From assembly GCA_030247885.1 (NCBI GenBank), contig JAPDRO010000017.1:186001-250000 (forward strand): a stretch of DNA of 64,000 bases, in the 5' to 3' direction. This DNA is from Taxawa tesnikishii (nom. ined.). Taxonomy: Eukaryota; Ascomycota; Dothideomycetes; Dothideales. Shown here in pieces: positions 35,515 through 47,329 of the stretch. Below the pieces are notes generated by a model. The model had not been told where the DNA came from, ran no database searches, and saw nothing but the letters and a program-made list of their open reading frames with translations. How positions within the stretch are numbered: position 1 is the first letter of the stretch; the number at the start of each line of letters is the position of its first letter. Both the position numbers and the translations under genes were made by a program.

Positions 35515-37439
35515 ATGGCGGACGCAGACAAGAAGCAAATATATATTGACGAGGAAATTGGACGCGATTCTTCTGAAGCAACCGGCTCAGGTACGTGGGC
35601 ATTCGAGCAGCCGACGTTGAACTCGCGCCGACCCGTATCACAGAACAGGCTCCATTCAAGTCGCTGCAACACGCCTACCTCCAGCACACCAACACTGTCG
35701 AGTACCTCGTCAAGAAGCGCGAAGCCGAGCCAGCTGTCGACGGCGCAGAACCTATAAAGAAGGAGGAATGGAAACCCGCCGCCAAGGCTGCCTTGAAGAA
35801 GGCTGCCAACTTCGCTGACCAGCAGAAGAAGAAGGACGCCAAGGCTGCCGAACTTGCTATTCGGGAAAAGAAGCTTGAGGAGGAGAGACAGAAAGTGCTG
35901 GAGGAAGCTAAGAAGATTGTTCTCGAAGAAGATACCAGCTTGCCCAAGGCCGTACGTCTACCGCCTCTTTCAAGAATAACATCGAGAGAGACTAATTGGA
36001 ATAGGTTCGCATAAAACTGGATGAGAAGGATCCCGCCATCGTCAAGTTGCGGAAGGCGGGTACCAAGGACAGCAAGGATGTCGACCTCAAGAGCGACCAA
36101 CGAGGATCCAGAGTGCGCGTCTTCGGTCGCGTGCACAGATTCCGCAACCAGAAGGAGGTCCTCTTCATCACACTGCGCGACGGCTATGGCTACCTCCAAT
36201 GTGTCTTGACCGGCAACCTGGCCAAAACCTACGACGCCCTCACTCTGACACGTGAGACTTCCATGGAAATCTTCGGTGAGATGTGGGAGGTTCCTGCAGG
36301 CGCCCACGCACCCGACAACCGCGAACTGCACGCCGACTTCTTCAGGATCAACAAGGGCTGGAAGGCACCCGGCGGTGACGAGGCTATCACCAACAAGGTT
36401 TCTGCTGGCGGTGATGCACAAACTCTTCTTGATATGCGCCACCTCACCCTTCGTGGTGAGACTGCTAGTGCCGTCATGTTTGTGCGCGACGCCGTCGAGT
36501 TCGCTTTCCACCAGACCTTTAAGGAGTTGAAGATGCGCAAGGTTTCGCCGCCTGCACTGGTCCAAACCCAAGGTTTGTTCCAGATCACCACTCGAAAAGC
36601 ATACAGCTAACGGTTTTGTAGTGGAGGGAGGTGCGACCCTTTTCAAGTTCGATTACTACGGCGAACAGGCTTTCTTGACCCAGAGCTCGCAACTCTACCT
36701 GGAGACCGTGCTGCCCAGCATGGGAGACGTGTACTGTATCGAGAAATCCTTCCGCGCCGAAAAGTCCCTCACCCGTCGTCATCTGTCCGAGTACACCCAC
36801 ATCGAGGCAGAGCTCGACTTCATCACCTTCACCGACCTGCTCGACCACCTCGAGCACGTCATGTGCCGAGTCCTCGAGATCACCATGTCCGACCCAGTCA
36901 TCGCACGCTACATCTCCGAACTCAACCCCGACTTCAAGATGCCCGAACGGCCCTTCAAGCGGATGAAGTACTCGGACGCCATCCAATGGCTCGTCGAGCA
37001 CGACATCCCAAACGAGGACGGGCAGCCGCACAAGTTCGGTGACGATATCGCCGAAGCTGCCGAGCGCAAGATGACCGACATCATCAACCAGCCCATCTTC
37101 CTGACCCATTTCCCCGCCGAGATCAAGGCCTTCTACATGCAAAAGGACCCCGAGGACCCGCGCGTGACCGAGTCCGTCGACTGCCTCATGCCCGGCGTGG
37201 GCGAAATCATCGGCGGTTCCATGCGCATGGACGACTGGGACGAACTGATGGCCGCCTACAAGCACGAGGGCATCCCCGCCGACCCTTACTACTGGTACAC
37301 GGACCAGAGAAGGTACGGCACCAGCCCTCACGGCGGCTACGGCCTGGGCCTCGAGCGCTTCCTCGCTTGGCTGTGCAAGCAGCATACCGTCAGGGACTGC
37401 TGTATGTACCCGAGATACATGGGCCGCTGCAGGCCTTAA
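35515..37439 (+). CDS. DPS1: cytosolic aspartyl-tRNA synthetase
   Basis: Charges tRNA-Asp in the cytosol. Exons 35515-35590, 35644-35951, 36005-36572 and 36622-37439 join in phase to 589 residues. A Lys/Glu/Ala-rich N-terminal extension (AAKAALKKAANFADQQKKKD) of the kind that binds tRNA in yeast DPS1 precedes the OB-fold anticodon-binding domain (VRVFGRVHRFRNQKEVLFIT). The class II catalytic core shows GEQAFLTQSSQLYLE, motif 2 (FRAEKSLTRRHLSEYTHIEA) and motif 3 (GYGLGLERFLAWL) close to the C-terminus. No mitochondrial presequence is present. Length and motifs are normal, with no frame breaks. The gene shares a promoter region with VAC14. Confidence 0.97.
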
Positions 37440-38116
37440 AGCGGGGTTTGAGACGCTTCTTGCTTCCCCACTTCCCGCGGTCGGTATCAGGAGTTCGGGG
37501 CTCCTGTATCCTTTGCATCATGGACGAGACGGGCTGGGAGGAAACGAATTCTAGTCTCTTGGTTTCAGCGGGTGCGGGGAGAGGCGACAGTCGAGTGCAA
37601 TGTAACCCGATCAAAAAGAGCGATGTCGGCATGCCCGAGTAGGCGTCACCGCGTTCTGTTAGCAGGAGCGGGAGGGGAAGGGGGGGGTGTGAAACTGCTA
37701 TGCAGTGGCAGACGAGCGGACGTAGAATCGGCAGTAGCACGCCGAATACACGCAAAAAGTCAGAGAAATCCGAAAAAGAAGTTTTCAACACCACCATGTA
37801 CTCCAACTGTTTCCAGAACGAGAAACAACAGAAAAAAGAAATCGCACTTTGCATGGCAGTGATATCTTACACCTAATATGCACAACCCTCTTCTCCTCAA
37901 AACCCCCGGATCTCCTGGGTTTGGGGCCGAAACCACGACTGTTGCCCAGCTGACGAAAGGGGACAACCCTCCCCAACCTTTCATTAATCCTCCCCCCATC
38001 TCCTTTCCCACTCTCCTTATTTGTCTGTTCTTTCCGCCCCGTTTTTCATTTCTACCCGGCACGCCACATTCGCTCCCTTCGCCCCCTGCCAAATACTCGC
38101 TACCGTGAAGTCGCGT
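37440..38116. other. convergent intergenic region
   Basis: A 677-bp gap between the 3' ends of AspRS (+) and dihydrolipoyl dehydrogenase (-). It holds a G-rich run near 37675-37690 and a pyrimidine-rich part near 37960-38080; no gene is recognised. Confidence 0.45.
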
Positions 38117-39844
38117 CTAGTAGTGGATAGCCTTTCCATAAGTAGCCATAGCAGCCTCCTTGAACGCCTCGGCGAGCGTCGGGTGTGCGTGGGACGTCCT
38201 TCCGACATCCTCGGTGCTAGCACCGTACTCGAGCGCCAGGGTGCCCTCGGCGATCATCTCGCCGGCGTTGGGGCCCACGATGTGGATGCCCAGGATGCGG
38301 TCGGTCTCGGCGTCGGCGATGAACTTGACCATTCCCTCGGTGTCCAGGTTGGTCTTTGCGCGCGAGTTGGCCGAGAATGGGAAGCTGCCGGTCTTGTACT
38401 TGACGCCGGACTCTTTGACTTCGGCTTCGTTTTGCCCGACCCAGGCGACTTCGGGGTGGGTGTACATGACGGATGGGATGGCGTTGTAGTTCACGTGGCC
38501 GTAGCCCTTGGTGATGTACTCGATGGCTGCCACGGATTCTTCCTCGGCCTTATGGGCAAGCATGGGACCGAAGGTGCAGTCACCGATGACACGGATGTGG
38601 GGGATCTTGGTGCGGTACTCCTGGTCGATCACAAGGCGGCCGCGCTTGTCGGTCTCGAGGCCGATGCCCTCAAGGTTCAGGCCGGCGGTGTAGGGACGGC
38701 GGCCGATGGCGACGAGAACGACGTCGGCGTCGAGCTGGGAGAAGTAAAGTTAGTGAATACTGTACTGAGTGGATGTACGATTGGAATGCAGTGTACTCAC
38801 CACCTCCTCCTTTCCACCCTTGGCGGCCTCAATGCTCAGCTTGACAGTCGCGCCGCTGTCATCACCCTTGGTGACCTTGGTGTTGGTCTTGAACTTGATA
38901 CCCTGCTTCTGCAGAATCTTCTGGGCCTGCTTGGCGATGTCGGCGTCCATACCAGGTCCACCAATCTGGCCAAGGAACTCGACAACCGTAACCTCAGCAC
39001 CCAACCTGCTCCACACACTGCCCATCTCCAAACCGATGATACCACCGCCAATGACAACCATCTTCTTGGGCACCTTTCTCAGGGCGATCGCGCCAGTGCT
39101 GGTGATGACCTTCTTCTCGTCAATGGTAAGACCTGGGAATGGAGTCGCCTCACTGCCAGTCGCGATGATGATGTTCTTTCCGCGCACGGTGGTCTCGCCG
39201 CCCTCAACCAGGTTGACAGCCACGGTGTGCTCGTCCACGAATGCGCCAGTTCCCTTGATGTATTCGACGTTGTTCTTCTTGAAAAGGAACTCCACACCCT
39301 TGGTCAAACCAGCGACGGAGGTGTCCTTGGCCTTCATCATCTGCTCGAGGTTCAACTTGACATCACCGACCTCAATACCGCGCTTTTTTGTGTCGTGGAG
39401 GATCTGGTGGTAGAGGTGGGAGTTGTTAAGCAGGGATTTCGAGGGAATGCAGCCGACGTTCAAACAGGTACCGCCCAAAGCGCCGCGCTTTTCTATGCAT
39501 GCGACCTGTGGACACACTCTTCAGCTTCCGGTTCTTGCAATCACATGTGGGCGATATTGGAGGGAGAGAGCGCACCTTCAAGCCCTCTTGGCCGGCCTTG
39601 ATAGCAGCGACGTAACCAGCGACACCACCACCAATGATGACGAGATCCCTCTCCTCTAGTAGAGTCCGTCAGTCTTTCCTCAGGTCGAAATGTCCGTGAA
39701 TAGCATACCGGCCTCGGTGGCGTAGCCTCTCCTGTACTGTGACCGGTCGACGAGGTAGAGTGTGGATGGAGTAGCGCGGAAGGTGTTGCCCGCTGGGCGG
39801 AGGAGCTGCCTCGAGGAGGCGCGAGGTATTAACTTGCTGAACAT
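38117..39844 (-). CDS. LPD1: dihydrolipoyl dehydrogenase, mitochondrial E3
   Basis: E3 reoxidises the lipoyl groups of the pyruvate, 2-oxoglutarate and branched-chain dehydrogenase complexes and of the glycine cleavage system. Four exons (39844-39709, 39655-39576, 39505-38801, 38734-38117) join in phase to 512 residues. The first exon is a mitochondrial presequence ([20 protein letters not shown]). Then follow the FAD motif [10 protein letters not shown], the redox pair in [18 protein letters not shown], the NAD motif [30 protein letters not shown], and the C-terminal catalytic His-Glu part [15 protein letters not shown]. All elements are present and the length is normal. A long antisense open frame over this gene is a codon-bias shadow. 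Confidence 0.97.
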
Positions 39845-40300
39845 TGCGAGCGACGGCGAGAGGAAGATGGAAGGCAGGGGAGCAAGAAAGGGTAGAGCGA
39901 TTGTGGTATGGGTATGGAGGGAGGTTGAGATGAGGCGTTTGATGATGCTTTTGGGCAAGCTTGAGCTTCTCTCCTCTCCTCTCTCTCTCTCCGATCTGGC
40001 CGCGTCAAGCCGCAAGAGAGCCGAAGCCTACCACAACCGAACCGAGCGGGCAACCCGAAGATCATACTGCACCCTACTACACCCTCTATACACCTTACAT
40101 GCACCTGCAGATGCCATGTATATCTGTATACGCATGATCAAAGGCGATTGAAGTAACAGTGAAATTCGTCCAGTCGGGTATCTGCTGCTCCGTCCACCAA
40201 ACGCCCGCACCCAATGCCCATATCATCACACGTCCAGCGAATCCGGTCCATAGCCAGCTAACGAGAAAACATTACGACATGAGGCTGCCAAACATGTCCA
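39845..40300. other. intergenic, LPD1 promoter and condensin 3' end
   Basis: A 456-bp gap holding the presumed LPD1 promoter (a CT-rich tract on the plus strand near 39970-40000) and the 3' untranslated region of the condensin gene. No gene is recognised. Confidence 0.45.
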
Positions 40301-43300
40301 TCAAGCAGCAGCTTGTACAACCTTGTACCCCTCAGCAACGACCTTTGCAATCTCCTCGTCCTTATGTTGCAGCAAACCAAGCGCGTACGCGACATCGCTC
40401 CACTGGCGCTCACTCTCCACCCTCGCCAACCTCGCCGCAAGCTTGTTAGCCAACTGCTTCGCATGTTTGTCCTGCGACATCCCAACGTTAGCACTATGTT
40501 GCCAGGATAACTTCCCCGACATGGATCGTCAGGACTCACCTTCTCGATAAACCCAGCCAAGAATTTGACAATCTTCCTAAACTGGTCTTCCTCCAGCGCC
40601 TCATCCATACTGAGCAAACTGAACATGTCGACGAAGTGGTTGTAGACGGCGTTGTCCTTGCCAGCTAGCTCGCTGAAGAACATCCTGCTCATCTCGCGCA
40701 CGCGCTCGTCACCGTCTTCGACGCACTTGGCCATCTCACCCAGCTGGCCCTTGACCTTAACCTGTCCTGCCAAGATTAGGAACGTAAGCGTCATGAGACA
40801 GGTGCGCTTGACCGGCAGCGACGGATCCGAGAGGCGGCGGTACAGGTAGTCCGTGTTCTCGTCGATGAGATGGTTAAAGCATACGGCCATGTCGCCGAGC
40901 GCTACCACCAGGTTGCTGCGCGTTGTCGCGTCTTGGCTGCGCTCCAGGATGGTGATGAGGAGCCCGAGGTTTTGCTCGCAGTACTCGGAGCTGACGCACA
41001 TGAGCTTGGCCATGCAGAGCGCTGCTTGTGCTTGGAGGTCTTTGTTCGGGTACGAGGTGTTGTTGCTGCAAATCTCCATCACCAGCGGACCGAAGTTGGA
41101 CAGCAAGGATTGCGATCCGTACAGCAGCTCGCGCTCTCTGACGTGCGCCATAGCTTCGGTGAAGTCGTCTTCTGTAGTGCCAGCGATGAGGTCCAGTTCA
41201 TCCTGCTCCTCCTGCTTTTGGGCGTCGCCCTTCTTGCCGGAAGCCTTTGACCCTTTCTTGACTGGCGACGCTGAAGCGGCTGGCGCGGTCTTTTCCTTCT
41301 CAGCTTTCCTGCGTTTGAAGTCCTGCTCACAGAGCTCAAGATGTACGATCTGTTTGATTGCAACGTGACCGACCGTGAAGAGCAATTGGGAGAGTGCGAG
41401 CGCTGAGTCACCCTTGCCGGAACACTCTTCGGTGGCGGCTTTCTCTCCAGGCGGTGGCGACGGTGGAGCGTTCTCCCCTTCGTCGACATCCATCATGTCC
41501 ACGTCTTCGGATGGCTTGGCTGCTTGTGGTGCAAAGACGGCCTTTGTCTTGCGCCTTATGATTTCAGTGCATAAAACGTCCGGGTGCTGCGACAGGGCAT
41601 AGATGGCACCAATGACCTGCTCCATGAGTCCATACCACTCTTTGCTCGACGACCGTACCTCGCTCATGGCAGCCAATCGGACAAGCACGGCATGGTCGTT
41701 CGGTAATCTCGTAGTAGCTGGCGCAGCAGTAACACCTTTCGTCTGTTTGCTCGCGTTCATACGCATCAAAGCGATGCAGGTGTATCTCGCCAAACCGAGA
41801 TCCGCCCTGCCCAACGAACCGAGACCAATTCGGAGACAGATCTCCATCTCTTTGACGATAACCTCCGGATCGGCGAGCCCAAGCATTCCGAGGACGATGA
41901 TGGCGCCGCGACGTTGGTTCTTAGAGATTTCTTTACGCTGCACTCCATACACCTGCCACAACTTCTGAATGACCAACTCGCTGATCAGTTCGCCCTTCAT
42001 CATCGTACTCAGCAGTTGTTCTAGGCTGGTCAGTTCAGCGGAAGTGGCGCCAAAGGTAAGACTGATCATATTCCTTGCGACATAATTCGCCGCATCGTTG
42101 GGCGAGAAGCCGTCCGGAGCGTCGAAAAAGAGACCTTTGTAGCATTCGATGAGGTGGGTTTGGACACCTTTCCCTTCATCGCTGTTGCCCTTGGTCCAGA
42201 TTAGGCGTAACATACGCCGGATGCCGGAACGCGCAGTCTCTATCTTGTACGCATCGGCAATGACGAAGAAATCCATGGCTTCTATCACCTCGGACTTGTT
42301 CTTGGATGAAAGCAGCTGCACGACGATTGGCGAAGCTGCGTGGATGACCTCGATGAAGCGCAGGGCTTCGATGTAGTATCGCCGGGTAAGCTGGAGCTTG
42401 TTTGCCAACTCCGCATTCGCAGCGTCTTTGACGGCTTTTTCGTATGCTGCTTGCCGTTCCTCCTCGGACATCGGGGCGGAATCTTTCGTAGGTGAAGCTT
42501 GCGTAGCATCTTCAAGAAGTTCTTCGTCTACTGTTGCTTCGGTCCTCTCCTGCAAACCTGTCTCCTCAGGAGGCTTGAGAGCGTTGAGTTCCGCCTCGCA
42601 ACCCTGGAGTCTCCCGTCCCACTCGGCGAAGGAAAGCTGGCCACCATGAAGCACAGCAAACGGGTGAGTAGAAATGAGTTTTCCCAGGAGCTTGATCGCG
42701 TTTCTCCGGACATTGCTGCTTTTATCCTCCAAACTCCGCGTAGCCAGCTCCGCAGCCGTGTGTCGTCGCTTAGGGAATTTAGTTTCCAGATCGCACAGCT
42801 TCATGTATACCTGAATGGCGCGACATCTGCAGTACGGGTTAACGTCCAGGAAGCGCTCTTCGAGTACATCGAAGAATGCGTTGATCTGGCCTTTGTGGTT
42901 TTCGCTTCGCTCTTCGCTTTCTTGCTTGCTAAGCATGCCAATAAGGTTGCCGCACACCTCAATGATGGCGCAGCGGAGAGTATAGGACTAGTCCTCGTGT
43001 CAGTTTGCGTTCTTTCCATGTGGGTGAGCGTCCATACCTCGCTGTCCAGAAGCTTTGCGAGCAACATTACTTGCTTGATCACGATTCGTGGAGCAAGCTC
43101 AGACAGCCTTGCAATGAAAGTCGAGACAGACTTCGGTCCCTTCAAGTCATTGCTATTGAACTCCTTATTGCTGAGCTCACGAAGCACCTCCTCAGCTAAT
43201 TGCGGGTAATCGTATTGTTCAGACAGGATATGGAGGAATTCGGCCATGGGTTCCGACAGGTGCTCGAAATATGTCAAGCTCTGGATGATGGATGTTTGTG

Positions 43301-44171
43301 CGCCTTTCTATATGTTAGTTGCGGCTCTTGCAAATCGAGTAGAGCGCATCTCACCATGCGCATGGCCGTGATGCTTGACGGCAACACAAAGAAGCTTGAA
43401 TGCATGCATTCGCATAGCGGTACTCTTGACCCTTGTCTCGTTCTCCAGCATGAGATATACCGGGCGTGTGAGCAAACCTATGAGGGTGTCTCTCTCCGAC
43501 GTCGTGACGAACACCTTTGACAACTTCAACTTCATCACCTTCGTCATGGTGTCTAAAGCAGTCTGGATCTGCGACGAAGGATCCCAGTTGGCTTCTTTGT
43601 TTCCGGCATTCTTCGCCTTAGGTCCCTTCTTCCCTCGCGCGGCGGGTATTGCTGACTTCTCAGAGGCCTTGGCTTCCACAGCTGCTAATGACCATTGTAG
43701 CAAAAAGGCAAACATCTCCAACAGTTTTTTGTGCTGCTGTAATGTTTCCTGCTCTTCCGCCTCGATGTCATTGTTGATTATTTCTGCTTCTGCGCCGATG
43801 CCAGAAACCAGCAGATCCAGTATTTTACTGAGGGTAGTAGAAGGAACAGAGGATGATTGCCTAGATTGGGCGAAGAGCTCGCAGTCAGGCACGTGTATAT
43901 ACGGTTGAGACTCAAAAGGAACGGTGGGTGCGCACTTGAGAAGAAACTGCAAAGAGTCAAATATCTGGTTGCGCGCAAGCGCTTCTGGGTTTTCCGCAAC
44001 CGCGTCCACGATCGGGTTGAGCACGCCGTTAACCAACGCGCCCGTCAAAGACTCCGGATCATGTTCACAGTCGACCAGCTCTGCATCGGCTTCCGGTGTT
44101 GTGATCGAGAGAGGGTCGTCCTGGTATCTCTTCAGAGTCTCGTTGATGTCGAAATCGATAGAGGACTCCAT
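40301..44171 (-). CDS. condensin complex subunit 1 (Cnd1/Ycs4/CAP-D2)
   Basis: A HEAT-repeat subunit of condensin, needed for mitotic chromosome compaction. Four exons (44171-43355, 43303-43038, 42987-40540, 40471-40301) join in phase to 1233 residues, the usual length. The N-terminus reads MESSIDFDINETLKRYQDD. Recognisable parts include SLTYFEHLSEPMAEFLHILS, the region around SYTLRCAIIEVCGNLIGML with FFDVLEERFLDVNPYCRCRA, the HEAT segment SLEDKSSNVRRNAIKLLGKL, the central GDMAVCFNHLIDENTDYLYR region and the near-C-terminal RMFFSELAGKDNAVYNHFVD, all hallmarks of Cnd1. The last exon reads DKHAKQLANKLAARL. No frame breaks. It is divergent from CDC7 with only 282 bp between the starts. Confidence 0.95.
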
Positions 44172-44453
44172 ATTGGGCAATGCGCGCAAAGCGCTCCTGG
44201 AACTGGTCGAGATGGTCGCTGTTGGTTCTGTATACAGACGTATCAGAGTGGGATGTAATGTTTGTTTACTCCTCGGTACAGCTTCCGGATGGGGCAAAGT
44301 GGTTGCAGATTAGCGCGGGATTATCGCGTTCGAGCGTAATTAGATGGTCGAGGGAAAGCGCACATCAAAACACAACAATAATATCACGCATGAACTTTCT
44401 GTCGGAGCAACCTGAATACACGAAGCTCGGAGGAGACTGAAGTGAGAGTCAAA
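44172..44453. promoter_or_regulatory. shared divergent promoter of condensin subunit 1 and CDC7
   Basis: Only 282 bp lie between the two start codons, so the core promoters must be compact. TTGTTTAC at 44262-44269 matches the forkhead-factor consensus (RTAAACAA on the other strand). No MluI-type ACGCGT box is present. Confidence 0.5.
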
Positions 44454-45905
44454 ATGGCAACCGTGAAGCGGATGAGGATGACCACCAACGAAGTCGATGT
44501 TCACCGAGACCAGCGGGAGCACGTGTACGATGAGGCTGAGACGGAAGAGGCAGAGCAGATGGACGAGTCCCGGGGACCCCTAGAAGAGAGCGGCTGTACT
44601 CATGACGGCGAGAGTGAGGAAGAGGTTGAGGAATGCGTGGCCGAAGACATGGAGCGTTTTGAGCAGTCGTTCAGGAACATCACCCAGCGTTATAAGCTCA
44701 TCAACCGTATTGGTGAAGGTACGTAGCGTCATGTACCTTTTTCCATAGTTGTAACCGTTGACTCCTTCCAGGCACCTTCTCTACTGTCTATAAGGCAGAG
44801 GACCTATTGTACGACCGTTACCAAAACGACTGGAACCAAGACGAGAAGGCCTTGCCACACAGCAAGCACGCCGCAGAACCCCAGCGCAAGCCGAAACCGC
44901 GTTATGTCGCCATCAAAAGATTTACGTGACATCCTCACCCATGCGCATTTTCAACGAGCTCGAACTCCTCTACGACCTCAGAGACTCACCCAACGTGTGT
45001 CCGCTCATCACCGCCTTCCGCCACCAAGATCAAGTCATCGCCGTACTCCCCTACTTCCAACATCGCGACTTCCGGGAGTACTTCCGGGACATGCCAATAC
45101 CAGAGATGCGATATTACTTCACCTCTCTCTTCACCGCCGTCGCCGCCGTGCACGAAAAGCGCATTATCCACCGCGACATCAAGCCGACAAACTTCCTGTA
45201 CTCGCCTGGCTCGCGGCGGGGTGTGCTCGTCGATTTCGGACTCGCTGAGCGTGAAGGTACAGACTGGTATGCCTGTAACTGCAGCTACGACCCTGAGGAC
45301 AGACGGCGGCGGATCCAGCACTCCGCGTACGCGAAGACGAAGGCCCACCACCGCGCCATGGACCGCGACGCACCGATCATGTATCCCAAGGAAGACCAGC
45401 GGCATTCGCGGCGTGCAAACAGGGCAGGAACAAGAGGCTTTCGCGCGCCGGAAGTGCTGCTGAAGTGCACGGCGCAGACGTGCAGCATCGATGTGTGGTC
45501 GTGCGGCGTCATCCTGCTGACCCTACTCTCTCGGCGGTTTCCTTTTTCCACAGCGCAGACGATATCGATGCGTTTATCGAACTGTGTACCATATTCGGCA
45601 AGCGTCGCATGCAGGAGTGCGCGTCCCTGCACGGCCAGGTGCTCCAGACTACCATCCCCACCATCTCGGAGGGCGGACATAGCTGGGAGAAGATCTTGCT
45701 GTGGTGCACTAATCGCAACAAGAAAGAGCAGGGTGGCGGATTAACAGCTGAGGAGACAGAGGCCGTGGAGTTCATGCGCTGTTGTTTGGAGCTGGATCCG
45801 GCCAAGAGAATCACCGCAAACGACGCCTTGAGGCATCCATTCCTTCAGATCAGGGAGGGCGATGATGAAGAAGACGGCATGGATCGTGGTTCGCAAGAGA
45901 AATGA
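44454..45905 (+). CDS. CDC7: CDC7/Hsk1 protein kinase (Dbf4-dependent kinase)
   Basis: The kinase fires replication origins by phosphorylating MCM proteins. An acidic N-terminus (DEAETEEAEQMDESRG) precedes the kinase domain: YKLINRIGEGTFSTVYKAED across the intron 44719-44771, VAIK, ELELLYDLRDSPNVCPLITA, catalytic loop IIHRDIKPTNFLYS, DFGLAE, a family-typical insert, GTRGFRAPEVLLK and DVWSCGVILLTLLSRRFPF, then ELDPAKRITANDALRHPFLQ. The frame breaks twice by one missing base: at AAAA 44915-44918, where one more A gives the family's IKKIYVTSSPMRI, and at TTTTT 45543-45547, where one more T gives FPFFHSADDIDAF. Both fixes restore invariant sequence in an essential gene, so assembly error is likely. 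Confidence 0.94.
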
Positions 45906-46903
45906 ATCGTGGTCTAAGCGAAGAGGTTGCGGAGCTGTACAAGTGTACGATTGGGCACGAGCAGGCGTGACGGCGAGGTGGTGTTGAGGTTGGTAAGGAG
46001 TTTCTCATGTTGCTCGCATATTCTTTGCTGCGTAAGGCTGGCATGCGCGATACCCCTCAGGAGAGAAAAGAAGAGGTCTACAAGGCTTTGTTTTCGCTAT
46101 CAAGGAGCTATGTGTTCTGCTGTACTATACCCAGATATCCATCGTTTCACACCCTCCGTCGTCCCCAAACGGTACGTGGGAAGACTTCCCGAGTCCAAAC
46201 AAAGTAACCTGGAGTAAATATGGAATTAAGTCTTTTCACAGGTCATATTGATTTCGAGTCCATAGGCTGTGGAAATCCTAATGGTAGCACTATCAAGCAG
46301 ATTTGAGCAAGTACAGATCGTGTCTTTCCCTCCTATCCACAATGGCCGGTCTTCCATCCGCAAGGGATTTTGACAGGGTTTCTACAGATCATCCTTAGGG
46401 CATACGTGCAGAGTACTTGTTCATCAAACATGTGCAGTGTCGAAAATACAGGTCTACAAGATTCGGTGCCATCCAGCTTTGTTCGCATCAGCACACCATT
46501 GCCCTACCCATCTTCTCAGGTCGGCTTCTGAAGACACGTAAAGAACCGTTGATTGGTATAGACGTAATCATTGTGACTGAATGTACTTGTCTAACGGACG
46601 GTTTGGTCAAGAACGACCTCTTCACTCTTCGTGTAGGAGCAGCAACATTAGAGCTGGGCTCGCCTAGCCGAAGTACGATATTACTACTCTTGGACGTCCT
46701 TACCCACTCCGTTCCCCTCTCCGATCACCACAACGGCCAGTGTGGTGAGAAGCTGACGATTGCTGTCACAACACACAAGAATGGCAGCTAAACGGCAGCC
46801 GCTCGATGGAAGCATGTCATAAAGAGCAATCTACTCAACTAGGGTACAAGATCGTAAAAGTGGACCAGGCAGTGCTGGGCGCAGCTCATAGATCCCCGAG
46901 CAT
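45906..46903. other. convergent intergenic region
   Basis: About 1 kb lies between the ends of CDC7 (+) and acylphosphatase (-). Short frames exist on the plus strand, but none has motifs or splice partners. Confidence 0.45.
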
Positions 46904-47329
46904 CTACTGGGAAAAGTCGCTTTCTCCCTGCTTAGTCGAGATCTCCTTCGTGTCGACCTTGGAGACCTTGGCGGCCGATGGGCCCTTGTTGAGGTGCTGT
47001 ACGAACTTGTCGAGGGCGCTGGAGTCGCCTTGAGCTTCGCCAGTCACCTGTAACGGACCATCAGCTCCACTATGATTTTATTGAAGTTGGGTGTACTGAC
47101 GGAGCCATCAGAGGCATTCTGAACTTTGCCAGTGAGGTTGAGACCTTGGGCTTGCTCCACGGCAAAAGACCTTTGTCCCGTTAGCCTACGCCTGTCTGAT
47201 CGAGAGACTGATGCACATGCCTGAAGTTGACCCCCTGAACCTCACCCTCGACCTTGAAGGAAATCTAACATGTAATTAGCCGTGACGTTTTCCCCATCTG
47301 ATAGACCAACGGCGTACGCGTTTCGACAT
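46904..47329 (-). CDS. acylphosphatase
   Basis: Hydrolyses acyl phosphates such as 1,3-bisphosphoglycerate in the cytosol. Four exons (47329-47318, 47264-47221, 47170-47101, 47047-46904) give 89 residues, the family length. Exon 1 encodes only MSKR. The signature VEGEVQGVNFRSFAVEQAQG carries the phosphate-loop and the catalytic Arg (in NFRSF), and the catalytic Asn lies in VQNASDGS. The C-terminal part LDKFVQHLNKGP also fits. The second intron appears to use a GC donor (AG|GCATGT...CTAACGG...AAAG): all other boundaries join in phase and the protein sequence across it is the family consensus, so this is better supported than a frame break. Confidence 0.92.

Noticed and set aside
35675-36646. 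323-codon minus-strand frame over AspRS
   Set aside because: Antisense to conserved synthetase exons; no motifs, and its start and stop follow the sense gene's codon bias.
38021-39601. 526-codon open frame on the plus strand over LPD1
   Set aside because: It is antisense to a fully conserved four-exon LPD1 gene, crosses its introns, and has the Val/Gly/Asp-rich, Met-poor make-up typical of a shadow of a codon-biased gene.
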